This document shows positions 1 through 8,418 of a stretch of 64,000 nucleotides of DNA, in pieces. Below the pieces are notes generated by a model, which saw nothing but the letters and a program-made list of their open reading frames with translations, did not search any database and was not told where the DNA came from. The stretch lies in NCBI GenBank assembly GCA_900548405.1, contig UNSJ01000004.1, positions 4,045-68,044 of the forward strand. The letters are read 5' to 3'. Source of the DNA: Candidatus Gastranaerophilales bacterium. GTDB lineage: Bacteria; Cyanobacteriota; Vampirovibrionia; Gastranaerophilales; Gastranaerophilaceae. A program made the translations under genes and the position numbers. Position 1 is the stretch's first letter; every line of letters starts with the position of its first letter.

Positions 1-424
1 GACCGCCGTTTGTTTTAAATATCTGATTGCCTTCTGCATCCCAGGTTCCGTAAATGTCTACTAAAAAAGCGCTACCATCGGCTAAATAAACCAGAAGCCA
101 GTCATTGCTTGTTCCTACACGTTTCTTTTCTATCTTTAAATATTTCAAATAATTTTTTAAATATTTATCAAAAAAATCTTGAGTATCTACTGACACCCAG
201 TCAGCCTTATTTCCGTAATCTAATTCAGCAAGAGTAATGGATTGATTAATTATTGAATAAAACTTTTGAAGCCGAGTTTCTACAACATTAGCTCTGTTTT
301 TTTGAATAAGGACGGGCATTGTCATTGCTGCAACTATTCCTATAATCCCAAGTGTTATCAATACTTCTGCTAATGTAAATGCTTTAAATTCCTTTTTGTT
401 GCTTCTTTTAATCATATTTAACAT
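1..424 (-). CDS. Prepilin-like protein, 3' end cut by window edge
   Basis: The protein begins MLNMIKRSNKKEFKA and then has the prepilin signature FTLAEVLITLGIIGIVAAMTMP, a prepilin peptidase site followed by a hydrophobic N-terminal helix. It continues about 140 residues to the window edge without a stop, so the C-terminal end is missing. A second in-frame ATG at 415 is possible. Family knowledge: such proteins are processed by a type IV prepilin peptidase and assembled in, or retained by, the inner membrane as pilins or pseudopilins. Unlike five other prepilin loci here, it has no homopolymer tract and its signature follows directly from the start. It is divergent from an XRE regulator gene. 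A role in surface filaments or secretion is inferred; the exact function is unknown. Confidence 0.85.
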   Translation of the reverse strand, partial: MLNMIKRSNKKEFKAFTLAEVLITLGIIGIVAAMTMPVLIQKNRANVVETRLQKFYSIINQSITLAELDYGNKADWVSVDTQDFFDKYLKNYLKYLKIEKKRVGTSNDWLLVYLADGSAFLVDIYGTWDAEGNQIFKTNGG

Positions 425-444
425 CCTACTATTATAATACTGTA

Positions 445-464
445 TACACTATTATAATAGTGTA
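445..464. promoter_or_regulatory. Perfect 20-bp palindrome, candidate operator
   Basis: TACACT - ATTATAAT - AGTGTA is a perfect 20-bp palindrome in the divergent region between the prepilin gene (minus) and the XRE regulator (plus). It covers the -10 region of the prepilin promoter and lies 34 bp before the regulator start. Divergent XRE regulators commonly autoregulate through such sites, so this is a candidate operator. A related site with the same TACACT/AGTGTA half-sites but a 6-bp centre occurs at 5355-5376. Confidence 0.55.
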
Positions 465-480
465 GAAGGAACATTGTCAA
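451..480 (-). promoter_or_regulatory. Sigma70-type promoter of the left-edge prepilin gene
   Basis: On the minus strand TTGACA (480-475) is followed after 18 bp by TATAAT (456-451), 27 bp before the ATG at 424. The -10 box lies inside the palindrome at 445-464, so a protein bound there would block this promoter. Confidence 0.7.
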
Positions 481-497
481 TAGTATAAAATTTTATT

Positions 498-719
498 ATG
501 ACAGATTATAAAGATGTTCTTAAAAAAATAGGGCTTAATTTTAGGGTTGAAAGAACGAAAAGGCGCCTTTCACAAGAAAAATTTGCCGAACTTGCAAATG
601 TCCATCCTAACTATATTGGTAAGGTTGAAAGAGGTGAACAGAATTTAACTGTCAGAAAAATAGTTGAACTTACTAATGTTTTAGATTTATCTATTGATAA
701 AATTTTGAATTTTGATTAA
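498..719 (+). CDS. XRE-family helix-turn-helix transcriptional regulator
   Basis: This 73-residue protein is almost entirely one Cro/C1-type helix-turn-helix domain. The recognition region is LSQEKFAELANVHPNYIGKVERGEQNLT (about residues 24-51), and it ends in the LDLSIDKIL helix typical of the family. No second domain is present, so it is a minimal DNA-binding repressor or modulator. No clear Shine-Dalgarno precedes the ATG at 498. It is transcribed away from a prepilin-like gene with a 20-bp palindrome between them, so the simplest inference is that it represses itself and the prepilin gene. A strong terminator follows within 10 bp of the stop. Confidence 0.85.
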   Translation: MTDYKDVLKKIGLNFRVERTKRRLSQEKFAELANVHPNYIGKVERGEQNLTVRKIVELTNVLDLSIDKILNFD

Positions 720-723
720 AAAA

Positions 724-750
724 AGAACGGAATTAAATTAATTCCGTTCT
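724..750. terminator. Bidirectional rho-independent terminator
   Basis: An 11-bp or longer stem (AGAACGGAATT / AATTCCGTTCT) is flanked by A-rich sequence on the left and T-rich sequence on the right. It lies between the convergent XRE gene (plus) and the acyl-CoA synthetase gene (minus), so it can terminate both. Confidence 0.8.
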
Positions 751-772
751 TCTGTTTATTTGTCAATAATGA

Positions 773-2932
773 TTAGTGGCAGCAAGAGCATTCAGAGCAA
801 GTGCATCCTAATGCTTCTTTAGCTTCTTCTAATCTTACTTTAATACGTCCGTCAACTGCGATACCTTCACCTGTTGCTTCAGAAATTAACAATGGGTTAA
901 TATCCAATTCATCGATGAATTTAAAGTCGCTGACAAGTTGAGATAATCTCAACAATGTTTCTTGGATTTGATTGATTTGTGCAGGTTTTGTACCTCTTGC
1001 GCCTTCCAATAATTTGTATGCTTTTACTGATTTAATCATTTCATCAGCATCAACATCTGTTAAAGGAGCAATTCTGAAAGTTACGTCTTTCATAACTTCA
1101 ACGAATACACCGCCTAAACCGAACATCATCATTGGACCGTATTGAGGATCTGTTGCGATACCGCAAACCATTTCACGAGAACCTTTAACCATTTCTTGAA
1201 TGATTACGCCTTCAAGACCTTCCAACAATCCTTTTGCTTCAAGTCTTTCAAGAAGTCCTTTGTATTCTTTTCTCAATTGGTCTTCAGATTTAATGTTAAC
1301 AACAACACCGCCTACGTCAGTTTTGTGAGATGTTGTTTTAGAAGTCATTTTCATAACAACAGGGTATCCGATAGAGTTACCTAATGTTACGACTTCTTCT
1401 TCGTTTGTAGCTAAGCCGTATTTGCAAGCTCTGATACCATAAGCTTGTAAAACGTCAATTGATTCAAGAGTTGTAAGTTGAGCTCTGCCTTCTTTTAGAG
1501 AGTTAGCAATAATTTTTTCAACTTTTGCTCTGTCTACATCAAAGCATGGGATTTTACCTTCCGGTTTAGCCATCCATTGACGTTGTTGGTCAAGTCTGCA
1601 AAGAGCTTCTGCAGCTTCTTCAGCATACATATAGAATGGCATATTAACATCCATATTAGAAATTTCAGTAAAGAAATTGCTTGTTGTTAAAAATACACCT
1701 ACGATAGGTTTTTCAGGGTTCTTAGCTTTGATTTCCATTAAAGCTTTTGCAACATCAATATCTTTCAAACCTAAGAACGGTAAATAAATTACCATAATCA
1801 TATCTACGTTTTCGTCTTTGATTACTGTTTCTAAAGTTTGGGTGTAGTGTTCGATAGGTGCTGATGCAATCATATCAATAGGGTTTTTAACTGAAGCTGA
1901 TGAAGGTAAGAAACTTCTTAACTTATCTTTTAATTCTTCAGGAATTTTTGCCATTTGCATACCGCTTTCGCAGATAGCATCTGTTGCCATAATACCTGGA
2001 CCGCCTGAGTTTGTGATAATTGCTACTCTGTTGCCTTTAGGTATAGGACAGTTAGAAAAAGCTTTTGCGTTAGCAAATAAGTTTTTCAAAGAGAATTCTC
2101 TGATTACGCCTGATTGTTTCAATAGAGCAGCCGCAGCTTTATCTGCACCTGCTAAAGAACCAGTGTGAGAAGATGCAGCAGAAGCTCCTGCTGCTGAACG
2201 ACCTGCTTTTAAAGCAAGGATAGGTTTTTTCTTAGTAATTCTTGATGCTAATTTTCTGAAGTTAGCAGGGTTTTGAATTGATTCCATATATAAAAGGATT
2301 TGTTTTACATCGTCATCGTTTTCCCAATATTCCAACATTGTTTCAGCATTAACATCAGCTTGGTTACCGATTGATACAAATTGAGCAAAACCTAAGTTAA
2401 GGTCTTTCAAAATGTTCAAGATACCGCCGCCTAAAGCACCTGATTGTGATACGAAACCGATGTCGCCTCTAACTGGTAATGATTCAGCGAAAGTTGCATC
2501 CATAGTGATTTCAGGATTTGTGTTAAGTACGCCTAAGCAGTTAGGACCAACACATCTCATACCGTATTCTTTAACTTTTGCTAATAGTTGTTTTTCCATT
2601 TCAGCACCTTCAGCACCTGTTTCTTTAAAACCTGCTGTTATGATGCAAAGTCCTTTAATGCCTTTTGCATTACATTGATCGATTGTATCTAAAACGAATT
2701 TAGCGTTTACAACGATAACTGCTAAATCTACTTCACCAGGGATTTCAGCGATTGATGTGTAAGCTTGGAAGCCTTCAATCATACCGCCTTTAGGGTTTAC
2801 CGGGTAGATTTTTCCGTTAAATTTGTAATCTCTTAATCTTTGCATAATTTCAGAACCGATTGTTTTCGGTTTTGTTGATGCACCGACAACCGCAATTGAT
2901 TTCGGTTTCATGATTTTGTCTAAAACGTTCAT
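773..2932 (-). CDS. acdA: Acetate--CoA ligase (ADP-forming), fused alpha-beta
   Basis: The 719-residue protein has the fused architecture of NDP-forming acyl-CoA synthetases. An N-terminal CoA-binding Rossmann domain (from about residue 10, SIAVVGASTKPKTIG) is followed by succinyl-CoA-ligase-like domains, with VSQSGALGG near 160 and the likely phosphohistidine in SSHTGSLAG near 257. A C-terminal ATP-grasp domain starts near 495. The family converts acyl-CoA, ADP and phosphate to acid, ATP and CoA, conserving energy from fermentation of sugars or amino acids. The start ATG has an upstream AAAGGA. The last residues are unusual: a Cys-rich tail with five Cys and a terminal His (CTCSECSCCH). Acetyl-CoA is the likely but not proven substrate. 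It is monocistronic by spacing. Confidence 0.9.
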   Translation of the reverse strand: MNVLDKIMKPKSIAVVGASTKPKTIGSEIMQRLRDYKFNGKIYPVNPKGGMIEGFQAYTSIAEIPGEVDLAVIVVNAKFVLDTIDQCNAKGIKGLCIITAGFKETGAEGAEMEKQLLAKVKEYGMRCVGPNCLGVLNTNPEITMDATFAESLPVRGDIGFVSQSGALGGGILNILKDLNLGFAQFVSIGNQADVNAETMLEYWENDDDVKQILLYMESIQNPANFRKLASRITKKKPILALKAGRSAAGASAASSHTGSLAGADKAAAALLKQSGVIREFSLKNLFANAKAFSNCPIPKGNRVAIITNSGGPGIMATDAICESGMQMAKIPEELKDKLRSFLPSSASVKNPIDMIASAPIEHYTQTLETVIKDENVDMIMVIYLPFLGLKDIDVAKALMEIKAKNPEKPIVGVFLTTSNFFTEISNMDVNMPFYMYAEEAAEALCRLDQQRQWMAKPEGKIPCFDVDRAKVEKIIANSLKEGRAQLTTLESIDVLQAYGIRACKYGLATNEEEVVTLGNSIGYPVVMKMTSKTTSHKTDVGGVVVNIKSEDQLRKEYKGLLERLEAKGLLEGLEGVIIQEMVKGSREMVCGIATDPQYGPMMMFGLGGVFVEVMKDVTFRIAPLTDVDADEMIKSVKAYKLLEGARGTKPAQINQIQETLLRLSQLVSDFKFIDELDINPLLISEATGEGIAVDGRIKVRLEEAKEALGCTCSECSCCH

Positions 2933-3013
2933 GTTTTGTCCTTTCTTGTGCCGTGCACGCTAATTATTACGTGCAGCTTTTGATTTTATATATTAGTTAC
3001 TTAAATATTATTT

Positions 3014-3631
3014 TTATGAATATCCGTTAGGAATCCATTCTCTCACTCTGAATTTTGCACCTAAATCAGATGCGATTTTTTTACAGGTTTCAAGGTCGAT
3101 ATGGCGTCCTTTGTAATTTTCAACAACGCTTGCAACTACACAAATTCCTTCATTTGAACAGCATTTAATAAATTTTTTAACTTCTTCATAAGCTGTATCA
3201 AATTTAGGCTGAGAAAGTTCATCATATTCTTCTTTGGTCGGGGCGTTTAAACTTACTGAAAATTCGTCTATAAGTCCTTTTAATTCGGGAACAACATTCT
3301 TTTTGTTTGCAAAGTTAGCATGACCATTTGTGTTAATTCTTATTTTTGTTTCAGGGTATTTGTCTTTAATATATTTTGCTACTTGTTTTAAGACTTCGAA
3401 TTTTAACAGTGGTTCACCATATCCGCAGAAAATAACTTCTGATGTGGGCTCAAAAGTATCAAATTGTTTGATAACATCTTCTGCAGTTGAGTTTTCATCG
3501 TCAAGCCACAAAGCTTGACCGCAAACATCATCTTTGTCTTTTCTGAGGCAAAAGATACAATCATTTGTGCATCTGTTGGTTAAATTAATGTATATTTTTC
3601 CGTCAAGTAAATAAACTAAAGTGTTTGCCAT
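3014..3631 (-). CDS. Radical SAM protein, TatD-linked type
   Basis: This 205-residue protein has a radical SAM motif C21-x3-C25-x2-C28 for the 4Fe-4S cluster that cleaves S-adenosylmethionine. Later strands include VIFCGYGEPLL (GGE-like) and RINTNGHAN. The short length and sequence match the small radical SAM family often found beside TatD nucleases, but no tatD gene lies next to it here. The substrate is unknown in that family. A short inverted repeat (CGATAAT/ATTATCG, 3643-3659) lies just upstream of the AAAGG ribosome binding site. It is separated from its neighbours by about 70-80 bp on each side. Confidence 0.75.
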   Translation of the reverse strand: MANTLVYLLDGKIYINLTNRCTNDCIFCLRKDKDDVCGQALWLDDENSTAEDVIKQFDTFEPTSEVIFCGYGEPLLKFEVLKQVAKYIKDKYPETKIRINTNGHANFANKKNVVPELKGLIDEFSVSLNAPTKEEYDELSQPKFDTAYEEVKKFIKCCSNEGICVVASVVENYKGRHIDLETCKKIASDLGAKFRVREWIPNGYS

Positions 3632-3698
3632 ATCTAGCCTTTCGATAATAAAATTATCGCATGGGCAAAAATAATTTACAAGCGGATATTAACTCTTT

Positions 3699-5270
3699 TT
3701 ACCTTTTTTTTTCGTTTGAATAATCTGCTGTACCGGGGAATTTATCTTGACCTGTTGTCATTTTTGTAATCCAGTATTGCATTTTTGGAATTAATGTAGA
3801 TAAGAATAACGCTGATATAGCAAAACCAACGCCCCAATTGAATGAGTTTTTAATAAAGTTTTCACGGCAAGCTTTCTTAAGCGTATCTGTTGTAATGTCA
3901 GTACCGTTTTTACGTGCTTTGTCAACAATTTTCGATACGTAGTGAACTACATCTTCTTTTAATTCTTTTAATTCTTCATAGTTAACATATTTATATCTGT
4001 GAGTTGATGCATTTTGAGTTGCAACACTGAATACATTTTGTAAGAATTCAGGCATGTTCACTGCACCTTCTCTGAATATGTCTTTAATCTGATTTTTAGT
4101 CAGCACTGAAATTCCCTCTACTTCAGGCTGTAATTTAGACATACGCTCTGCAAGGTTAGCATATCTTGAAACATCTTCTGCTGAGAAATGTTTGTGTTCT
4201 TTTAGGTATTGTTTAAATGTGTCAAGAGTGATAACTTTGTGCTCATCGAATTTTTGAAGCAATTCTTTATCAATAAATCCGACATTAGCATTGTCGCCGA
4301 AAACTTTTTTAGCAAAAGTATCAACGTCAAGTTTTCCGCCGTTATCTTTTAACACTGCATCTAAATGATCGGTAACCTGTTTTGCCGCAACAGGATCAAG
4401 TCTTGTTTTTCTGCCGTCTTCAATTTGGTTCAGCCATCTGTTGATGTTTGGCATATTAAACATGTAGAAATAGATTGAGGTTAAATCACGGAAAAGCACT
4501 TCGGTTCTTTCGTGATTATTTCTGGAGCTTACTGCACGTCCGCCTGCAATACCTACATCTGTGGAAAGAAGCTGGTATGTTGCATCATTTTCAAATTTGT
4601 TAGCTATTGAAAGCAAAGTGTTGTAATTCATACCGAAAGATACTTTTTTATTTTCATCGGATTTCATGAATTTATCCATTGAAACTTGATGTGCGGAAGT
4701 ATTTAACGGATTTGCTTCTTGAGGTTTTTGTTTATTATTATCGTTCAAGTGTTTTTGGTGGTATACAGCTGTTATATGCTGATTGATTTTCGGTACGACT
4801 AAACCTACTAAAACGTTTGCAAGCAGAATACTTGAACCTATTTTTAATGCCTTAAATACAGCAATTTGTTCTTTAGTAAGGTTTTTTATAAGCTTGCCGG
4901 TTTTGCCGTCAAGTTTAGCTTGAGTTTTAAATGATTTATCATCGTGAAGGAAGTTTTTAAGCGGTTTTCTTATACCGTCTTCCTGTGCATCAAAGTTTGT
5001 TGTATGAAGATTCAACAGTCTTTTGCCTATATGATCGTTCATTTTATTGAACATTTTTACGCCTGCAAACCAAAATGCTGCGCCTATTGATTCTTCAGTA
5101 AATCTTTCTCTTGCTTCTTCAAAACCGCCTCTTTTATAAGCCTGCACAGTTCTTCCGCCTGTTACAAAACATTCAAGCATGATTAACGGAGCAAGACTTC
5201 TGCTCGCAATTCCGCGAACAAATCTTCTAGGATAACTAAAGTTTGAGATTGTCTGAGGGGTTACATTCAT
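3699..5270 (-). CDS. Hypothetical membrane-associated protein, 523 aa
   Basis: I do not recognise a named family. The sequence has a basic N-terminus with FSYPRRFVRGIASRS, a hydrophobic segment near residues 145-165 (SILLANVLVGLVVPKI) and another near 480-500 (WGVGFAISALFLSTLIPKM). Between them is a long, mostly helical, charged domain of about 300 residues. The two membrane-type segments suggest both ends are anchored with the middle on one side of the membrane; this is inference. The neighbouring divergent gene at 5472 also encodes a small multi-pass protein of unknown role. A palindrome at 5355-5376 lies between the two. Confidence 0.7.
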   Translation of the reverse strand: MNVTPQTISNFSYPRRFVRGIASRSLAPLIMLECFVTGGRTVQAYKRGGFEEARERFTEESIGAAFWFAGVKMFNKMNDHIGKRLLNLHTTNFDAQEDGIRKPLKNFLHDDKSFKTQAKLDGKTGKLIKNLTKEQIAVFKALKIGSSILLANVLVGLVVPKINQHITAVYHQKHLNDNNKQKPQEANPLNTSAHQVSMDKFMKSDENKKVSFGMNYNTLLSIANKFENDATYQLLSTDVGIAGGRAVSSRNNHERTEVLFRDLTSIYFYMFNMPNINRWLNQIEDGRKTRLDPVAAKQVTDHLDAVLKDNGGKLDVDTFAKKVFGDNANVGFIDKELLQKFDEHKVITLDTFKQYLKEHKHFSAEDVSRYANLAERMSKLQPEVEGISVLTKNQIKDIFREGAVNMPEFLQNVFSVATQNASTHRYKYVNYEELKELKEDVVHYVSKIVDKARKNGTDITTDTLKKACRENFIKNSFNWGVGFAISALFLSTLIPKMQYWITKMTTGQDKFPGTADYSNEKKR

Positions 5271-5354
5271 ATTTCTTTTTCTACCACTTGAACATGTTAT
5301 TTAATAGATGTAAATAAATTTTTTTGCCTGCAAGTCTGAATTTTTTAATATTTT

Positions 5355-5376
5355 GTTACACTGTTATAAGTGTAAC
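5355..5376. promoter_or_regulatory. Palindrome GTTACACT-N6-AGTGTAAC, candidate operator
   Basis: Perfect 8-bp arms separated by GTTATA lie between the divergent genes at 3699-5270 (minus) and 5472-6305 (plus). The half-site TACACT/AGTGTA is shared with the palindrome beside the XRE gene at 445-464, but the centre is 6 rather than 8 bp. It may bind the same or a related regulator. No T-run follows, which argues against a terminator. Confidence 0.4.
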
Positions 5377-5471
5377 ATGAACTCTAATTAAGTTTTGTTA
5401 ATATTTATAGTCTGAAATAGCAATGTTTTTTATTTAGTGTTTTTGTTACAATGTGTGTGAAAGGCGTAGTT

Positions 5472-6305
5472 ATGTCAGTAAATCCAATAACATCTTTTAA
5501 AGCTAACAGACCGTCATCAGTGGTTAGAAATGACTCTGTTATTAATAAGGAAGATGATTTAAAAAAGTCTAAAGAAGGGAAAAATATTAAAACAGGTGTA
5601 GCACTGACTTCTGCATTGGGTGTTGGTACTGCTCTTGCTTGTATTGCAAAGAAACAAGGATTTTCACTTTCACCTTCAAAAATTAAAAATACGCCAATAA
5701 AAGACTGGGCTATTTTCAAAATTTATAATAAAAAGCATCCGGAAAGCAGATTAATGGAAATTGAGGAAATTGAAATTCTTCAGTTGGCGGGAGCATCTGT
5801 CGCAGGCGGACTTGCAGGTGGTCTGATATTCGATGATAAAAAGAATGCTAAAGCAAAAATCAGAGAATCAGTCAACCAAATGCTTGGTAATGTTTTAGTT
5901 CCTGTTGCATGTGTCGGCGCTGCATCAAGATTGTATAAAAAGAATGAAGCAAGTATTTTAAAACATATTCCACAAATGGTAGAAAAGGGAAAAACTTCTG
6001 TTGTTTGTAATAAACTCTTAAAAGGTTTACCTTCTGCTGTTATTACGATTGCAGCCTTAGGTGTCGGAATACTTACGGGTAACAGAGTTTCAAATATGTT
6101 AAACGAAAAAGTTTTCCATAAGAAAGTTGACAGAAAAATTAAGGGCAGCGATTTTGCTCCTCACGTTGATGATTTGAGTATGGCTGTCACATTAATGGCA
6201 GAGAAATCTGCTCTTTCAACATCCATAACGAGAACTGTTCCTGCGTTTTTATGTGTACCCGGCGTACAAGCAGGTTTAGCAAAGGAAACAGATATTCAAG
6301 CTTAA
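5472..6305 (+). CDS. Hypothetical multi-pass membrane protein, 277 aa
   Basis: The ATG at 5472 (MSVNPITSF) is preferred over an in-frame ATG at 5451 because GAAAGGCG lies just before it. At least four hydrophobic, Gly/Ala-rich stretches are visible: near residues 35-55, 105-125, 140-160 and 185-205 (AVITIAALGVGILTGN). No known family is recognised. The N-terminus carries a short Ser-Phe-Lys-Ala motif around F9 that resembles motifs near the N-termini of three other proteins in this window. It is divergent from another unknown membrane protein, and the intervening palindrome may co-regulate both. Confidence 0.7.
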   Translation: MSVNPITSFKANRPSSVVRNDSVINKEDDLKKSKEGKNIKTGVALTSALGVGTALACIAKKQGFSLSPSKIKNTPIKDWAIFKIYNKKHPESRLMEIEEIEILQLAGASVAGGLAGGLIFDDKKNAKAKIRESVNQMLGNVLVPVACVGAASRLYKKNEASILKHIPQMVEKGKTSVVCNKLLKGLPSAVITIAALGVGILTGNRVSNMLNEKVFHKKVDRKIKGSDFAPHVDDLSMAVTLMAEKSALSTSITRTVPAFLCVPGVQAGLAKETDIQA

Positions 6306-6343
6306 TGTTTTAAGATAATATTTAAATTATCAGCTTGTATTTA

Positions 6344-8368
6344 TTAATTTTCAGGTTCTTTTAATATGTCAGCATATTTTTGCAGGTCATCTAAAAGCGG
6401 TTTATATTTTTCATTTAACTCTGCTCTTGTTTTATCCCAATCATTACTTTGTTTTACCTGCATATCAATTTTTGCCTGCAATGATTTTTTAAGCAATTCC
6501 GGAACGTTTAATGCGGTTGGATTTTCGCTTGACAGGTTTTCATAATATTTATCCAAAAAGTCAGCAGAAATACGTTCTTCCCAGTTTTCTTTACGTTTTG
6601 AACCGCCGACGTTGTATGTTACATCTGTAATTCCAAGAAGGTCGGCAAATGATATTTGGAATTTCGGAGTTGTCATTAATTCTGCAAATTTAGCTTTTAT
6701 TCTTTCTTTGTCATTGGTATTATATAAATCTGATAATTCTTTTCTGATGTTTCCTATGTTATCTCTGCCGTCATCGATATTCAAATATCCTGCAAGATAT
6801 TCACTGTTCCAAGCATCATGTTCTCTGGTATATTCGCCTTTAGAACCGTCTTTCATATCTCCGATACGTTTCATATAATTCATGGCTGGAATGTTATCGT
6901 GTGAACCTACTAAGTACCAATCGTTTACTCTGCCTTGATTTAGTTTTTCCTGTGCTCTTGTCCAGTCTAAATTCTGAATTTTTGGTAAATTTAATTCTTG
7001 TTCGTATATTTTAATAAATCTGTCAGGGTAACTGCAAATATCTTCCCATACAGGCATGTCATTTGTAATACCATGTTCATGTAATGCCGGAAGAATAAGG
7101 TCAGTTAACAGTTTTGGATAATCCCAATATTTATCGTATTCTTCGCCTTTATCATCTTTTAGTTCTGAAATATATTTTTCTATATCAGTATTTTTAGCTT
7201 TAGGATTATCTTTGTTTTCAAAATCGCTGTCAGCAGCAGATTTTGCTAATAAATAAGGTTCAACCAAGCCCATTGCGTGGTCAACTCTGATATTTTCACA
7301 GAATTCCAAGGCAAAATCTATTTTTTCTTTCAGGAATTTTCCGCCGATATTTAATTCGTTTTTACCGTTTTTATTAACAAATATTTTCTTAGGATCAATT
7401 ACAGGAATATGCCATCTTTGAGATGTTCCTTCGCTTTCTCTTGCTCCCATTTCCCAATCTTGGAGGAATGCATCTTTGTAACGCCATCTGTCCATTTTAG
7501 AACAGCCGACAAGTAAGTCGTTAATATATTTAAAGCCTATTTCATCACGCCATTCTTTATTTTCTTTTATTTGTTTTGTAGCGATAAATTGTTCAAATTT
7601 ATATTGTTCGATTTCATTTTTGTTAGAGTTTTTGACATCGTTGTAACGGTCAATTGCATCTAAATCGCCTTCATTAATATAAACTATAAGATTGCTGTCA
7701 AGATCGTTGTTCCAATCATCTGTTTCATCAGTATTATAGTGTTTTGCAAGAACCTTAAAAATACCTTCGTCTGTTAATCTTTCATTATGTCTTTTTAAGA
7801 AAGTTTTAAATTCTTTGTTTAACGCAATAGCTTCAGGTTGTCCTTTTGCTACATTTGCTTTGAAATTTTTGTAACTTTCGGCAAGCGCAATGTCATAAGT
7901 TTTGGCTGCTTCTGCAAAATTTGTTTTATCATAATTTTTATCGTTTTCCAAAGGCGCTGTTGTTACGTTGTTAAATGTTTTTTCTGAGAGAATTTTGCCA
8001 TATTTGCCTTTTGTTAATTCTTCCAAATCAATAAACAGTCTGTTCTTTGAAAAAGCTGATGCATTATATGGGGATTTTTTAATTTCTCCGTCTTTAAATT
8101 CCAATTCACCACCGGGTCCCAGCTGGTTTCCGGTGAAACCGTACAGGGTAAGAAATTTTATATATTCTTTGGCTGCATTGCCGTAAGGTGAACCTATATA
8201 TGTGCTTCTGTTCAGAGCAGGAAAGCATGATCCGTGTGTAATAATTACACGTTCTTTTGTCCCTAAAGCTTCATATGTTTTGGCAATAGTTGACTTAAGA
8301 CCGGGTTCTTCATCTTTTCTCGGACGTCTTTCAAATGATATTCTATTGTCTATCCCTAATACATGCAT
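6344..8368 (-). CDS. malQ: 4-alpha-glucanotransferase, GH77-like
   Basis: The 674-residue protein carries the three GH77 active-site regions: IRVDHAMGLVEPY (catalytic Asp, normally RxDHxRGF), VWEDIC (acid/base Glu) and SHDNIPAM (third Asp). GH77 enzymes move glucan segments between maltooligosaccharides or glycogen chains in the cytoplasm. The protein is longer than typical MalQ (about 500 residues), and a region between about 150 and 290 has no obvious counterpart. RVDHAMGL in place of the usual RIDHFRGF is a departure, so acceptor specificity may differ. It is the last gene of a minus-strand run from Omp85, with a 50-bp gap after the FlhA-like gene. It has an N-terminal ISFER motif at residues 10-14. 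Confidence 0.8.
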   Translation of the reverse strand: MHVLGIDNRISFERRPRKDEEPGLKSTIAKTYEALGTKERVIITHGSCFPALNRSTYIGSPYGNAAKEYIKFLTLYGFTGNQLGPGGELEFKDGEIKKSPYNASAFSKNRLFIDLEELTKGKYGKILSEKTFNNVTTAPLENDKNYDKTNFAEAAKTYDIALAESYKNFKANVAKGQPEAIALNKEFKTFLKRHNERLTDEGIFKVLAKHYNTDETDDWNNDLDSNLIVYINEGDLDAIDRYNDVKNSNKNEIEQYKFEQFIATKQIKENKEWRDEIGFKYINDLLVGCSKMDRWRYKDAFLQDWEMGARESEGTSQRWHIPVIDPKKIFVNKNGKNELNIGGKFLKEKIDFALEFCENIRVDHAMGLVEPYLLAKSAADSDFENKDNPKAKNTDIEKYISELKDDKGEEYDKYWDYPKLLTDLILPALHEHGITNDMPVWEDICSYPDRFIKIYEQELNLPKIQNLDWTRAQEKLNQGRVNDWYLVGSHDNIPAMNYMKRIGDMKDGSKGEYTREHDAWNSEYLAGYLNIDDGRDNIGNIRKELSDLYNTNDKERIKAKFAELMTTPKFQISFADLLGITDVTYNVGGSKRKENWEERISADFLDKYYENLSSENPTALNVPELLKKSLQAKIDMQVKQSNDWDKTRAELNEKYKPLLDDLQKYADILKEPEN

Positions 8369-8418
8369 ACTTTTTCAAAACTCGAATAAATTATTTTTTG
8401 CTAGTTTGTATCTTTATG

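Noticed and set aside
5405-5719. Minus-strand reading frame of about 104 codons
   Set aside because: It overlaps the 5.5 kb plus-strand gene, has no ribosome site, and its composition follows the antisense of the real gene.
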